Origin: Sordaria brevicollis
Lineage: Eukaryota > Ascomycota > Sordariomycetes > Sordariales > Sordariaceae
Reading direction: 5' to 3'
Assembly: GCA_033439795.1 (NCBI GenBank)
Contig: JAUTDP010000008.1
Location: forward strand, 558,001 to 622,000
DNA length: 64,000 nt
The position numbers were made by a program, and so were the translations under genes. The notes below the pieces were generated by a model. It was not told the DNA's origin, did not search any database, and was given only the letters and a program-made list of their open reading frames with translations. This document shows, piece after piece, positions 34,197 through 46,053 of this stretch (position 1 is its first letter; the number at the start of each line of letters is the position of its first letter).

Positions 34197-35740
34197 ACCA
34201 CCGCAAGCCAAAACGGAGGCTTGTGAAAAAATCTCACCACACAAACAAAAAACAAAACGGTGGGTGACAAGGGGGGGCAACCACACGACGACGGATCATC
34301 GGATCTGATAACTTTAATGGGCCACACTGCATCACAAGAAAAGCCGAACCAAGTGGGGATTGGTTGGTTGGTGTTTTTCATTTTCAGGGGGTCGGTTCCC
34401 AGTTTTCTTTCCTTCTCGCCGTGTTCGTCTTGGCTGGGGGAGTGTTGTACGCCGGCAACATCCACCACTGCGAGATGAAACACCATGGCATCAAACTTGG
34501 CGATGCTGTTTTGTGATCACTGCGCGAGTGTTGTGGGTGGCGTTGCCGTGCGAAAGTGTTGTGGTTGAGAATTGGTCGAGTGCCTCTGCAGCATCGAATC
34601 GAACTCCGGCTTCGGTACCTTCACCACCACCAAAAAGCCGTGAAAAAGCGGAGGAGAAGGACCGTTCCAGCGTTACATCCGGATGTTTAGAACGACGCCA
34701 TTGATGAATTTGCGCGGGAAAATGCAGTCGTTCTCACCTCCAGACCCCTCCAAGGCCGTTGAAATTCACCATTTCTTGCGCTATTGTTGCCATCATGTTC
34801 TTCGTCTTGAATGCGGGCTGCATTAGTGAGGAAAAGAGTGTTGACATCTGGATACCACTCTGACACTCCAGTTTTACATACTCGCTTCCACTTTCATCAC
34901 TCCAGCTTTTTCCACCTTGCCGTTCGTTGGCCACTGGCAGTGGACAGTGTCATTCTCATTATGAACGGCGACCATCTCCATCTTTCCATCCACAGTTGAG
35001 ACGCAACTCTGCTGGCAAGCCACATGCAAGTTGGTGGTTGCCATCAAAAAAAGCGACGATCATTACCACAATCACTCCTCGCAAACGACGCAAAGCCCGC
35101 AAAAGCCGCAAGGCCTTGCATCCGCCCATCTCTCACACTTGTCCCTTGTGACCCGCAAACCCGCAATTTGCATGCTGGCTGAAGCAAGCAGGCTTCCAAA
35201 TTTCGATACTTTCTATATGGAGTCCGGACAAACTGTTGTGTAAAAAGAGACCGGATGTTGATGAAGTGTCGTGATGGGAATAAATGTTGGCGAAATTATT
35301 CGGCGAATGGGCACTTGACGCGCGTCTAACGGAGTAAGATGACTGGTAGCCTTGGTTTAGTTGTTTGAAGTGGCATTCGGTCGGTCAGTCGGGGCTGACA
35401 TGGCAGGCTGGATTGATTGACGCAAGTGATGATCCTTTTTTTTTCGGTTGTAGTATTTCTAGGTAGCGGTGGTGAATGGTTGCATCTTCTTCTCCCCTGT
35501 GAATCTGTGACTGGATTTCTCGAATCACGTATTTTAAACCCGATCATCTAGATCTTGGAGGTCTCGAAAGAATCCAGAATCATCCATATTAACAGGACCC
35601 TACTTGCATCACGCCTAGCCGGTATCCGGACGACCAAGATCAGTATCAGCTTCATTATCACACCAAAGATTGCATCTCAGATCACATCAAGACACCGCCA
35701 AGCCACCCTCACCCATCCATCAAACCACCAGCCAGCCAAA
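34197..35740. other. Intergenic, upstream of the acetyltransferase
   Basis: No gene supported. Contains one ATCTGATAA site at 34303. Before insertion of the retrotransposon this stretch was continuous with the synthetase promoter. Confidence 0.5.
34303..34311 (+). promoter_or_regulatory. Iron-GATA-factor site ATCTGATAA
   Basis: Perfect match to ATCWGATAA, about 1.4 kb upstream of the acetyltransferase. Without the retrotransposon it would lie about 1.6 kb upstream of the synthetase. Confidence 0.6.
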
Positions 35741-36475
35741 ATGCCAACCCCCTTCGCCGTCCTCCCCGCCCTAATCCCCGACATCAAACCCGTCTACGAC
35801 GCCTACTTCGCCGCCTTCACCGCCGACCCCGACGGGCGCAAGATCCTCGAGATCCTGTTTCCGGGCGGTTACACCTCCGAAGAGTTCCGCAAAGCCCACA
35901 CCGAGGGGACCATCCAATGGCTTCACAAAGCCGAGTCGCAGTACACGTGGAAGTGCGTTGACATAGCCACGGGCGAGATCGTCGGCATGGCTTTGTGTGA
36001 TGTGTTCATCAGGCCCAGGACGAAAGAGGAGAGGGCGTATCCTGGTATTCCCTGGCTGGAGGGGGAGCAGAGGGAACGGGCGGATAAGGTTTTGGCGCCA
36101 CTGTGTGAGGCTAGGGAGAAGATAATGGGGGAGGGGAGGTATATTTGTGAGTCTTTTTCACTTTACGGTGGAAGGGGTGGGAAGGGGGATGCTAATAAGG
36201 AAACAGATGTTCACGCCATCGCGGTTGATCCTAAACATCAAGGTCGCGGGGCGGGCCAGATGATTGTCAAGGAACTTATTAACCTCAGCAACGACAGCAA
36301 TCTGCCCATTTACTTGGAGTCGTCGGCTTCGGCGGAGAGGCTTTACACGAAGATGGGCTTTGTGAGGGTTCCCGAAGAAAGCGCGAGGGTGATTCATAGC
36401 AAGTCTGTGCTGGGGACGGAGACGGATGTGGAGGTGCCGCTTATGATTAAGACGCCTGCGAAGACGAGGTTGTAA
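35741..36475 (+). CDS. GNAT-family N-acetyltransferase
   Basis: The ATG at 35741 (CAAAATGCC context) starts MPTPFAVLPALIPD. Acetyl-CoA binding motif A is VHAIAVDPKHQGRGAG, with Q-x-x-G-x-G/A complete, followed by a motif-B-like stretch IYLESSASAERLYTKMGF. A 60-bp stretch (36147-36206, GTGAGT..GCTAATAAG..ACAG) looks like an intron. It is a multiple of three and has no stop, so the unspliced frame is 244 aa and the spliced one 224 aa; the spliced form gives RYIYVHAIAV, closer to usual GNAT sequences. Substrate unknown. It lies between a siderophore synthetase and an ABC transporter, so a role in siderophore acyl chemistry is possible, but it is not of the SidF/SidL type and may be unrelated. 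Confidence 0.8.
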   Translation: MPTPFAVLPALIPDIKPVYDAYFAAFTADPDGRKILEILFPGGYTSEEFRKAHTEGTIQWLHKAESQYTWKCVDIATGEIVGMALCDVFIRPRTKEERAYPGIPWLEGEQRERADKVLAPLCEAREKIMGEGRYICESFSLYGGRGGKGDANKETDVHAIAVDPKHQGRGAGQMIVKELINLSNDSNLPIYLESSASAERLYTKMGFVRVPEESARVIHSKSVLGTETDVEVPLMIKTPAKTRL

Positions 36476-37098
36476 GGGTGTGTGTATGGGAAGGAGGAGA
36501 TGAGATGAGGGAATCAGTGGTATAGCTGATGAGATGAGACCCGCGTGTATGAGGTGAAGAGTGTGTAAGATTTGAGGATACAATAAATACCCCCGTTGCA
36601 GTTGTGGAAGCTGCGACTACTTCACTTCACCAACACAACTCAGAACTTTGAGTCTGATAAACTGCCGCGACCAAGCAATGCCCAGCTTCAAGTAGATCGG
36701 CCGTGAAAGCTGGTTGTGGTCGAAACCCCGATCGTAAGTTCGCCGGGCCCGGAGCCGCCATACAGCCTCAGTCCCGATTACGTCTCGGCAGTGTTCAATA
36801 ATCATTGTCAACACCAGGTGCTTGCCCCTTTCTCGCTGAAACCAGTATCCCTTCATCGCACAGCTTTTGTCAAGATCCCATCTTGCCTGCCCAGCGTCCT
36901 CCGTCCCAGGCGCCGCTTGCATCATCCCACTTCCCACCTCCAACCATCCAGTCATCCCACATCCGCCGTCGACCGAACCGTTAAATCCGATCCCGTCGGC
37001 CTTTCCCTTCCCCCAACATCCCCACCGGTCCCTTCTGCTCCAGTCAGCACAAGGACCAGACCTTGCCCAACAAGGACAACAAAGGAAAGTAAATTTTT

Positions 37099-37117
37099 TT
37101 ATCAGATCATCAGATAA
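37099..37117. promoter_or_regulatory. Two adjacent, opposed iron-GATA sites
   Basis: TTATCAGAT (37099-37107, minus) and ATCAGATAA (37109-37117, plus), one base apart. Confidence 0.7.
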
Positions 37118-37715
37118 TGCAAGGACGGAGGCAAAGGCAGACATTCGATCCAGTGCGAGACAAAAACAAAAGGCACTGGGAGTGAGAGGGTGAAGGGGAA
37201 AAAAAGACGCTATGCATATGCGGCAGGGTTGCAGCGATGCAGCGATGCATTGTCGGGGGCTTGTACGTAAAAGGAATGTGGGAATTATGAATGGCAAAAC
37301 GGAGGTCCCACTGGGGAGTTGGATTTGGAGGTGTGGTGAGTTGCGAATTCCGAAATGTTCAGCATCGTCCTGAGTTTTCGTCGTAGGAGACGGGAGTTGA
37401 AAAGCTGTCAGTCTTTGATGAACGAGGACGTGCTGTTTGTGAACCATCTTGGGAATGTGGAATGACGGTTGAAGCTTATCGACAACTGGGAATTGGAAGC
37501 AATTCGCAAACTCATGCGGTGAAGAAAAAAAACCATCATTTTCCTCCCGGCCCGAGGTCCATATACCAGTGGAGTTTTCCAGCTTGGCCTCATGTAATGG
37601 CAAAAATGGCCAAACGGAACATCTTTCTTCACCACTCTTCTCCTGGCTGTACTCCTGACGGTGACAGTGACACATCCCAAAGGGACAACGACGAACCAAA
37701 GAGCCAAAGACAAAG

Positions 37716-37724
37716 ATCAGATAA
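37716..37724 (+). promoter_or_regulatory. Iron-GATA site ATCAGATAA
   Basis: Perfect match to ATCWGATAA, 1.5 kb upstream of the transporter ATG. Confidence 0.6.
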
Positions 37725-37939
37725 CTGTATCCCGTTCGACCCTCCCCAAAGACTGTGGGGAAATAAGGGGTAAAAAGAGAAGTCATCTGCCTCGAAAATT
37801 CAAGGGGGAAATGGATCACGGCGACTTGGCCGTGGCTGAGATGCCGTCGGTTTCGATGACTGACTGATGACTGACGAGATGAGATGAGACACGGAGCCCG
37901 AGCCGAGCTGAAAGGTGAAATTTCGGATCAAAATTTCGG

Positions 37940-38027
37940 ATCTGATAAGATCTCTTGTTTCACTCCGAGGGGTGACAGAGGAAAGGGGAGACGAAGAAGA
38001 AAACGAAACGAGGGGAGGATCTGATAA
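37940..38027 (+). promoter_or_regulatory. Two iron-GATA sites
   Basis: ATCTGATAA at 37940-37948 and 38019-38027, 79 bp apart, same orientation. Confidence 0.65.
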
Positions 38028-38411
38028 ACGAGCGGACTGGGATGTTGATTTCGAGGAAGCCAGGAAGACCAGGGAAAGCGCAGACAAGCAAAAGCCCGTT
38101 CACTGTGTCGCCGTGAAGCCTCCAGCCATGGGCGTTGAGAAGGCGAAAAGGAGAGAAATTGTCGCAGTCGCAGTCGATGCTGGAGTGCTGGAGCGTTGAC
38201 ATGCTGGGGAAGCACAACACAGCCAAGCACCTCGTTTTCCGTTTTTGCGTGCTTTTTCTCGATTTTCGCCGTGTCGTCGCTTCCGTTTTTCTCGTTTTCT
38301 TGTCCAGTTTCCGCCCGGCCAACCAATGTTTTTGTTTGGTTCATGATGTGCCCCGCTCCACGCCGTTCGGGCCAAAAGTGGAGTCGGCCAAACACGCGAA
38401 ACGAAAATTTT

Positions 38412-38450
38412 TTATCAGATCCGGGACCTGTTTTGTTTTGGTTATCAGAT
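38412..38450 (-). promoter_or_regulatory. Two iron-GATA sites, 30 bp apart
   Basis: TTATCAGATCCG occurs at 38412 and again at 38442, both giving ATCTGATAA on the minus strand, about 0.8 kb upstream of the transporter ATG. Confidence 0.7.
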
Positions 38451-39246
38451 CCGCACATGCCAAGCCCCGGCATCGGTTTTTCTCGCAGGTCTCGGAAAGA
38501 AGTTGTTCACGTTGACGACGACAGTTGACAAATGGCACACGGTGCGGCACCCCGACGGACGGACTCAGACTCCATCGGCGCACTCATAGTGAATCCACCG
38601 GGCGAGAAATGAAAAGAGTCCACAGTCCACACACCCCGTTGGTTCCGCCGTGGCCCGTGGTGTGGTTCGGTGGTGGCAGGCATGGCATGGCATGGCAAAA
38701 AGTCGGTAGGAGAGAGGGAGGGAGTGAGTTGAGCCGGGGCGAAAGGGGTGGCCGGTTGGTTTGTGGGAAAAACGGTGGGACGGCTAAGGAGGGGGAGGGA
38801 GAGACGGGTTGGGAACAACAGGCAAAATGTCACCATGCCCCCCGGAAGACTTTGGTGGATGGGACTGTGTGAGAGCCGGAGCCAGAGAGTTGTTGACGAC
38901 ACACAGAATCCAGCCAGTCATCCACTCATCCATCTCTCCAGTCTGGGGTTTTCATTTTGAGTTTTGATCTTTCGGATCTTTTGAAACCCAACCCTTTCAC
39001 TTCATCATCCATCCATCCATCCATTCATCTTTTGTCGGCCATATCCACGGAACGTTCCGGACCTCCTTGATTCAGTTCCTTCTAGACTCATCACTCATAC
39101 TCACCCTCAATACCTAAGAGAGACCTTTCATCCATATCCGATTCTGCATGAGGTGAACCAACAAAGGCATTGAGTCAGTAAAAACAAAGGACAGCCGGAC
39201 GAGAAAAAAAGGGGCGGTAAACAACACCCACCAACCCCTTTCAATC

Positions 39247-42200
39247 ATGTCCGCTGAGGATAAGGGCCTGGCTGAGAAGCCAGCGCCTGAGACAACGCCT
39301 GAGACGGCTGTTGCTCCTGCACCACCAGCACCGCCAAAGGAACCGGTTAGTCCATACTTAACCCCAGCCCATTTTGAGTTATTGATATCTTATCATCCAT
39401 TGATTGAATGATATCGATATCGATAGCCTCATCGAGGTGGTGATCCCTCAGCCCAGTGGTTGTGGATATCGATATGGTGATGTTGGTGAACGTCGATGTG
39501 ACCCATTCAGGGGTAAACCTCAACACCATACATCTCACCCTCACCACTTCACCACTTCACCACCAGCTCTCACATCACCATCACCACCCTCACCACTCAT
39601 CACTTCCTCTCACATACACAACTAACATCCCCCCTCACAGCTCTCCAAAAAACTCTTCGGCTACATCCGCATCTTCTTCTCCGCCGACCCAACATGGACC
39701 GACTACCTCTTGCTTCTAACCGGCACCATCTCCGCCCTCGCCGCCGGCGTTCCCTTCCCGCTAATGGGCATCGTCTTCGGCCAACTAGTCGACGACATGA
39801 ACGGCGCCACCTGCGCCGTCGAGTCCGCCGACACTGACCCCTTTAAATACGAAGACGACATCAACGACAAGGTTTTGATCATCGTCTACATCGCCATCGC
39901 CGCCTTCTGCTTAATCTACATTTACGTCCTCTCCTGGTCTCTCATCTCCCAGCGCCTCGCTGCGCGGTTGAGGAATAAGTACGTCTCGGCTTTACTCCGC
40001 CAGCCGCCTGCGTTTTTCGATACGCGCGCGGCTGGGGGGGAGGTTAGCACGCGGTTGCACGGCGACATGGCTGCTTTGCAAGCTGGCACCTCGGAGAAAG
40101 TCGGCGTGTTGCTCGCGAGCATCAGTTTCTTCATCACGGCCTACGTGGTGGCGTTTATCAAGCAGGCCAAGCTGGCTGGTATTCTGGTCTCGTTGATCCC
40201 GGCCTACCTGGCTATGGGGCTTGTGGGCGGTGCGTTCTTCCAGAAGTACATGATCCGTGCGGCGGGGGCTATTGCGAGCGCGTCGTCCATTGCTTCGGAG
40301 GCGTTGAAGAACGTTATTGTTGTCCAGGCGTTTGGCGCGGCGCCGAGGCTGGAGGCCAAGTTTGCTGATCACATGGCGAATGCCCGCGATGCTGGTATCA
40401 AGAGGGGCATGTCGGCTGCTGTGCAGGCGGGTTTGCTTTACTTTATTGCGTATGCTGGTAATGCCTTGGCGTTCTGGGAGGGTTCGCGCATGGTGGCGGA
40501 TGCGATGGCGGGCAAGGGGGACGAGACGATCGGTCAGATTTATACCGTTATTTTCATCTTGGTCGATGCTTGCGTCGTTCTGGGTAATATCTCTCCGTTG
40601 CTGCCGCTTCTCGGTGGCGCCCAGGCTGCTTTTGACAGGCTGATGAAGGACATCGAGGAGCCTTCGCCTATTGACGGTACCTCGGATGAGGGCGTTGTCC
40701 TCCCCTATGAGACCCGCGGCGAGATTCGTTTTGAGAACGTCTCCTTCTCTTACCCCAGCCGTCCTGACCAGCTGGTGCTCAAGAACGTCGACCTCACTTT
40801 CCCCGCCGGCAAGCACACCGCCATCGTCGGTCTTTCGGGCTCCGGCAAGTCCACGGTGGCAGCCATGATCAGCCGCTTGCAAGACCCCAACTCCGGCAAG
40901 ATCACCATGGACGGCTACGACCTCAAGGAGCTCAACGTCCGCAGTCTCCGTTCGTTCATCAGCCTGGTCCAGCAGGAACCTTCCCTCCTCGACCGGTCCA
41001 TCCTCGAAAACATTGCCCTCGGTCTGATCAACAGCCCCAAGCCCGAACACCAGCGTCTCAAGGACATCCTCCACAGCCACTCGCTCGCCGACCTAGCCAA
41101 GAAGGGCCGCGACTCCATCAACCCGTCCACCGTCTCTTCCTTCGGTCCCCTCGTCGAGGAAATCATCTCCTTGATTCAGCACGCCGCCACCGAGGCCGAC
41201 GCCGCGGGGTTCATCGAGCGTCTTGAGAAGGGGTACGGCACCTACGCCGGCCCGTCCGGCTCCATGGTCTCCGGCGGTCAGCGCCAGCGCGTCGCTCTCG
41301 CCCGTGCCCTCATCCGCGATCCCAAGATTCTTTTGCTCGACGAAGCCACTTCGGCTTTGGACTCCGCTTCGGAACGCCGCATCCAGGAAGCCGTCGACCG
41401 CGCCGCCAAGAGCCGGACCGTTATTTCTATTGCCCATCGCCTGTCTACCATCCGTAACGCCGACAAGATTGTCGTTATGGAAGCTGGTAAAGTCATCGAA
41501 GAGGGTTCTTACGACGAGCTCATGGCCAAGGAAGATGGTGCGTTTGCCAAGATGGCTAACCTCCAGACTTTGGGAACTGCTCATAAGTCTGCTGCTGGTG
41601 CTGTGGCTGGTGGATCGGTCTCGGGCGAGTCGATTGAGTCCGAGTCTTCTGCTACTGAGACGAGCGTTGAGAAGCCGTCGGCTGCTGAGGTGGCTGTTAC
41701 TCCTGCTCCTGATGCTCCCGCTGCTGCTGCTGCTCCCAACGACGATGAGATCCCCGGTCTTGGCAAGCGTCCTCTCAGTACCGTTATTTCTTCTCTAGCC
41801 CGCTTCCTCCGTCCATCTCTCGGCTGGTTGTTGCTGGCTATCTTCGCCGCCGTCATCGTTGGTGGCACCTTTTCTGGTTCTGGAGTGCTTTTTGGTTTCA
41901 CCATCGGCGCTCTCAACCCTTGCTCCAGCACCATGGACAAGGTCCTCTACTACGGCAAGTTCTTTGGCGGTTTCCTGTTCATGCTCGCCTGCATCGAGTT
42001 CTTTGCCAACTTTGCCGCCTGGTCATGCTTCGCTCTCATCGCTGAGAAGCTGCTCTATGCCATGCGCGTGCTTTCTTTCCGCTCGCTGATGGAGCAGGGC
42101 GTGCAGTGGCATCAGTCCGAGGGCCGCTCTCCTTCAGGTCTCTTGACTATCATCACCAAGGACTCTGCCTCCGTGGGAGCTTTCTCTGGTTCTACCATCG

Positions 42201-43576
42201 GCACTGTTTTCAGCATCTGCGTCAACTTCATCGCGGCCATTATTCTGTCCCACATTTTCGCGTGGAAGATCGCCATCGTGTGTCTTTCTATTGTCCCCAT
42301 CCTGTTGGGAACGGGTCTGATGCAACTTCGCATGCTGGCGCGCTACGAAGAGAGACACGCCGAGGCTTTCAACAAGGCGACGTCCGTGGCTGTCGAGGCA
42401 GTGCAAACTATCAAGACTGTTGCCGCCTTGTCTCTCGAGCACGAGGTTCTCGGTTCGTACGAGCGCTTGCTCAAGAATAACCGCGACGAAATGGTCAAGG
42501 CCGCGGCGTTTACCAACATCTGGCTTGCCCTCGCCAACTCTGTCTCCTTCCTTGTCTACGCCTTCGCCTACTGGTGGGGTTCCCAGCGCATCATGCACGG
42601 CGAGTACTCCCAACGCGACTTCTTCATCGTTTTGGTGTCCATGCTGGTCTCCGCCCAGCTCTGGGGCCAAATGTTCTCCCTCGCGCCCGAATTCTCGCGC
42701 GCTAGGTTGGCCATCTCCCGCATCCTGGGCGTCATCGGCTTGGGATCCAACGACCACGTCCACGATGCCTCCAACCCTGCCCACCAGGACCCCGAAGCCA
42801 TTCCCGAAAGCAGCAACTTCGTCGAAAAGAAAACCGGCGTCCAAATCACCTTCAACGACGTCTCCTTCTCCTACCCCTCCCGCCCCGACCACCAAATCCT
42901 CGACTCCGTCTCTTTCACCATCCAACCAGGCCAATTCGTCGGCCTCGTCGGCCCCTCAGGCGCCGGCAAGTCCACCATCATGAACCTCGTCCAACGCCTC
43001 TACTCTCCCACTGCCGGCCAAATCACCATTGACGGCGTCGACTTGTCCCAAGCCAATACCACCTTCCGCGACAGCGTAGCTCTGGTCCCGCAAGAAGCCG
43101 CCCTGTTTGACGGCTCCGTCAAATTCAACGTCGGACTCGGCGCCAGACCGGGAACAGAGGCTACAGACGCAGAAATCGAAGAAGCCTGCCGTCTTGCCTC
43201 CATCCACGACGTCATTGCCGCCCTGCCGGAGGGTTACGAAACAGAATGCGGCGCCTCCGCCTCGCGCTTGTCAGGTGGTCAGCGTCAGCGTCTTGCTATT
43301 GCGCGCGCGCTTGTCCGCAAGCCGAGATTGTTGTTGCTTGATGAGTCCACGAGTGCGCTGGACGCGGCTAGCGAGGCGGCGTTGCAGGAGGGACTGGATA
43401 AGGTCGCGCAGAACACCACGGTGCTGGCGATCACCCATCGGTTGCATACCGTCCAGAAGGCGGATGTGATTTTGGTGGTGGAGGGGGGGAGGATTGTGGA
43501 TAAGGGGACGCATCAGGAGCTGATGCAGAGGAGGGAGAGTTATCGGGTTAATGCTATGCAGCAGATGTTGCAGTAG
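39247..43576 (+). CDS. ABCB-type full ABC transporter (probable siderophore-locus exporter)
   Basis: Exons 39247-39345 and 39641-43576, phase-0 intron of 295 bp (GTTAGT, branch ACTAACATC, CACAG), 1344 aa. Order is TMD-NBD-TMD-NBD. NBD1: GLSGSGKST, signature VSGGQRQRVALARAL, Walker B ILLLDEATSALD. NBD2: GPSGAGKST, LSGGQRQRLAIARAL, LLLLDESTSALD. Both ATP sites look competent. The NBD1-TMD2 linker is Ala/Ser/Pro-rich. It belongs to the Pmd1/Ste6-like multidrug group, and such a transporter sits beside SidD in Aspergillus fumigatus (from memory). With seven iron-GATA sites upstream and NPS6 in the same locus, export of siderophore or intermediates is the likely job. That is inference; drug efflux is the alternative. 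Confidence 0.9.
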
Positions 43577-45702
43577 TCGCCCGGTGATTTGGAGGAGAAG
43601 TGTTAGGGGGGTATAGTGAAGAAACAGTGGGGATGAGGCCTAGGTGTGGGTCTGATGTGTGGTGATGCAGTGATGGTGGTTGGATAATGGAAGGAGTGAA
43701 ATGGACGAAAAGATGAAGGGGATGGATCGATGGAAAGGAAAAAGAAAAAAGAGGAAGTTAAAGATGTGATGCTTATGTGTATGGGTTTTGAGTCATGATA
43801 CCATATCCCCGTTTAGAGAGTTTTTTACTATTAGCCGCTTTTCGTAATGTTAGTCTTGAACAAATATTCCGCTTCTCGAGATTCGTCTTTTGGTGTTTCG
43901 GTGCGTTCTATAGCGACTGTGATGATGCTTGATGAAACTTGATGAGGCAAGTTACATATTCGGCCTTGGGTCCATCCACTTGGTGGCTTTCCTCTGTCTT
44001 GACTTGGATGGAAGATTTGGAGGGCAGCGTTTGGAAAATCAGCGCCCGATCGAAAAAGAGCACCACAGATACCAAGTAAGATGAAACAGTTGCCCCTTTC
44101 CTTCCTTTTTTGCGGTTCTTTGAAAAGGACAAAGGGAAAGTGCAATCACACACGGCTGGCTAGCAAACGGGGCGGCCCGAGACAGCAAACCAGACATTCC
44201 CAAACTCAAACGCCTTTTCAGTCTTGGCGGAGGGATGTGTACACACGCCGCACACAACTATCGATGGAAGAACGAAGTTTCTGGATTTCATTCGCTTGCA
44301 TCTCTTTCAAATTAAAAGATAAAAAAAATCTAATGAGTGATTCGGAATCAGCGCTCTTAAGACTCTTATTTTACTTATTATTTTTAAATTTGAAGAGAGT
44401 TGGTCACTTCGTGTTTTTTTTCCTAACGGTCTAAATGCCCAAAAAGCTGTTAAAAACTGTCAAAAGTTGTCATAGTTGTGTGCGGCGTGTGCACACATCC
44501 CTCCGCCAAGACTGAAAAGGCGTTTGAGTTCGGGAACAAAAGGGTGCGTGCGGCATTTGTCGTCGTGACAATGGAATGTCGGGGCAACTTGTCGCTTTGA
44601 TCAGTTCCAACCACACCAGGCCAGATGAAGACAATGATCCAATACGAGGGAGAAGACACCCACACATGGTGTCACGGTCCGCAGCTGTTGGTGTTTGTTG
44701 GCTTTTGGTCATGTTAGCCAAGATTGATCGCGACTAACAGCTTGTTTCGCCAAGAGTGACCTGGTACGGATTAGACGTTTTGGGTGGCCAGTTTATGCCG
44801 TATAGAAACGCGTTTTATGTACAGCCCCCAACGCCTGTTAGCGGCCCCGATGTACTCGGCGACTAGGTAGCGTACTTGACCTCAATCAAGGAGGTGAAGA
44901 ACCGCCATCCGAGTTGAACACAGAGACAAAGTCCATCTTGAAAGCCATTTACTTTGAAGAGCGCTCGCATAGCCTTCCAACTCTTTTCTCCGTTCATACC
45001 TATGAAAGAGCAATCCAAGTCACTTGTTCACATGTTGATATTGCCCACCAAAGCTGTCGGAATTCCAAAGATCAACGTCTTGGAACCTTCTCCTCATTGG
45101 GAAACTTGGACCAATCAACCACCACTACCCCAGGTTTTACCTAAGGACCTTCAGGAGAGCCGCGTAGATCATCAACGCCTCAACCGCTGTCAACTATCTA
45201 GCAGATGGAGATTGTTGCAAGTACCCTCTCATCATTGGCCAACGCGAATCTGGGGTACGACGGACAACTGTCGGTGTGTACATCACCACCTTCGTACTCT
45301 CAGTACTGCAACACCCCGTTCAGACGATCCTCCACGGATCTTCCATCGTGTCTACCGCTTCAAGCACGAACCTCTACACTCGTGACAACTTCGCAGGCTT
45401 CCCCAGACTCTCCCCCGCTTGCACATCAGTCTTAGCATGGCCCCCGGACCTCGGACACGATGAAGACTGTCAGAGCGGTATGCAGGTACAGTCTGTGGTT
45501 TGGATGGAGATAAAAGGGCTTGAACGTCCGGCTTTCTGAGGAAGTTTTGAAGTATTCAGCATCAGCATCCAACAGCAAGCCATCAACACATCTACCTTTT
45601 CTCTTAACCACTCAACCAAAAGCTCTATCACTTCCAACCAGTTCTTCATCTCTTCACCACCTCCTCCTCAACCCACAACCCAAACACCCACAAACCACCA
45701 AA
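43577..45702. other. Intergenic with a foldback element
   Basis: Only unsupported open frames outside the inverted repeat at 44197-44536. The last 150 bp before the CFEM gene is a CT/CA-rich leader. Confidence 0.45.
44197..44536. mobile_element. Foldback/MITE-like element with 65-bp inverted repeats
   Basis: Arms 44197-44261 and 44472-44536 are reverse complements with two C/T differences in 65 bp; they contain AAACGCCTTTTCAGTCTTGG. The 210-bp centre is AT-rich and non-coding. No target duplication was identified with confidence. Confidence 0.8.
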
Positions 45703-46053
45703 ATGCAATTCTTCCTCACCCTCATCTCCCTCGCCGCCGGCCTCGTCGCCGCCCAAGACCCCTCCACCGACATCCCCGCCTGCGCCCAACCGTGCATCGC
45801 CGAGGCCGTCTCCTCGGCCACCGACTGCTCCGACACCGACTACGCCTGCTGGTGCGCCAACAAGGACGCCATCGTGTCGGCCGGCACCGCGTGCGTGCTG
45901 AGCGATTGTGGGGCTGATGTTGCTATTAGTATGTGTTTGCCTTGGACCTTTACCATGGGGAGAATACTTGAGAAAATGGGGACTAACAGGGTTGAAACAG
46001 ACGATGTCCTCCCCGCTATTGATGCGTTTTGCGCCAAGGTTGAGAGCTCTTAA
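45703..46053 (+). CDS. Small secreted CFEM-domain protein
   Basis: Exons 45703-45928 and 46001-46053, phase-1 intron (GTATGT, branch GACTAACAG, AACAG), 92 aa. It starts MQFFLTLISLAAGLVAAQ, a signal peptide. The mature protein has eight cysteines in CFEM order: PACAQPC, TDC, YACWC, TAC, SDC, FC. No GPI-type hydrophobic tail is present; it ends AKVESS, so it is likely freely secreted. CFEM proteins of this size bind haem and take part in iron acquisition in Candida, and others act as effectors. Its place in the same window as a siderophore locus is suggestive only. Confidence 0.9.
   Translation: MQFFLTLISLAAGLVAAQDPSTDIPACAQPCIAEAVSSATDCSDTDYACWCANKDAIVSAGTACVLSDCGADVAISMCLPWTFTMGRILEKMGTNRVETDDVLPAIDAFCAKVESS

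Larger units (their letters stand above)
36476..39246. promoter_or_regulatory. Upstream region of the ABC transporter with seven iron-GATA sites
   Basis: No gene supported. A 400-codon minus-strand frame (36617-37819) has no ATG at its start and no domain. Seven ATCWGATAA sites lie between 37099 and 38450. Confidence 0.6.

Noticed and set aside
36617..37819. 400-codon open frame on the minus strand
   Set aside because: Starts with GTG rather than ATG, composition is unlike a protein (Cys/Trp-rich patches), no domain, and it overlaps the iron-GATA site cluster. Probably chance in GC-balanced promoter DNA.
39992..41080. 362-codon - strand frame, and a 266-codon one at 42134-42934
   Set aside because: Antisense shadows of the ABC transporter exon.
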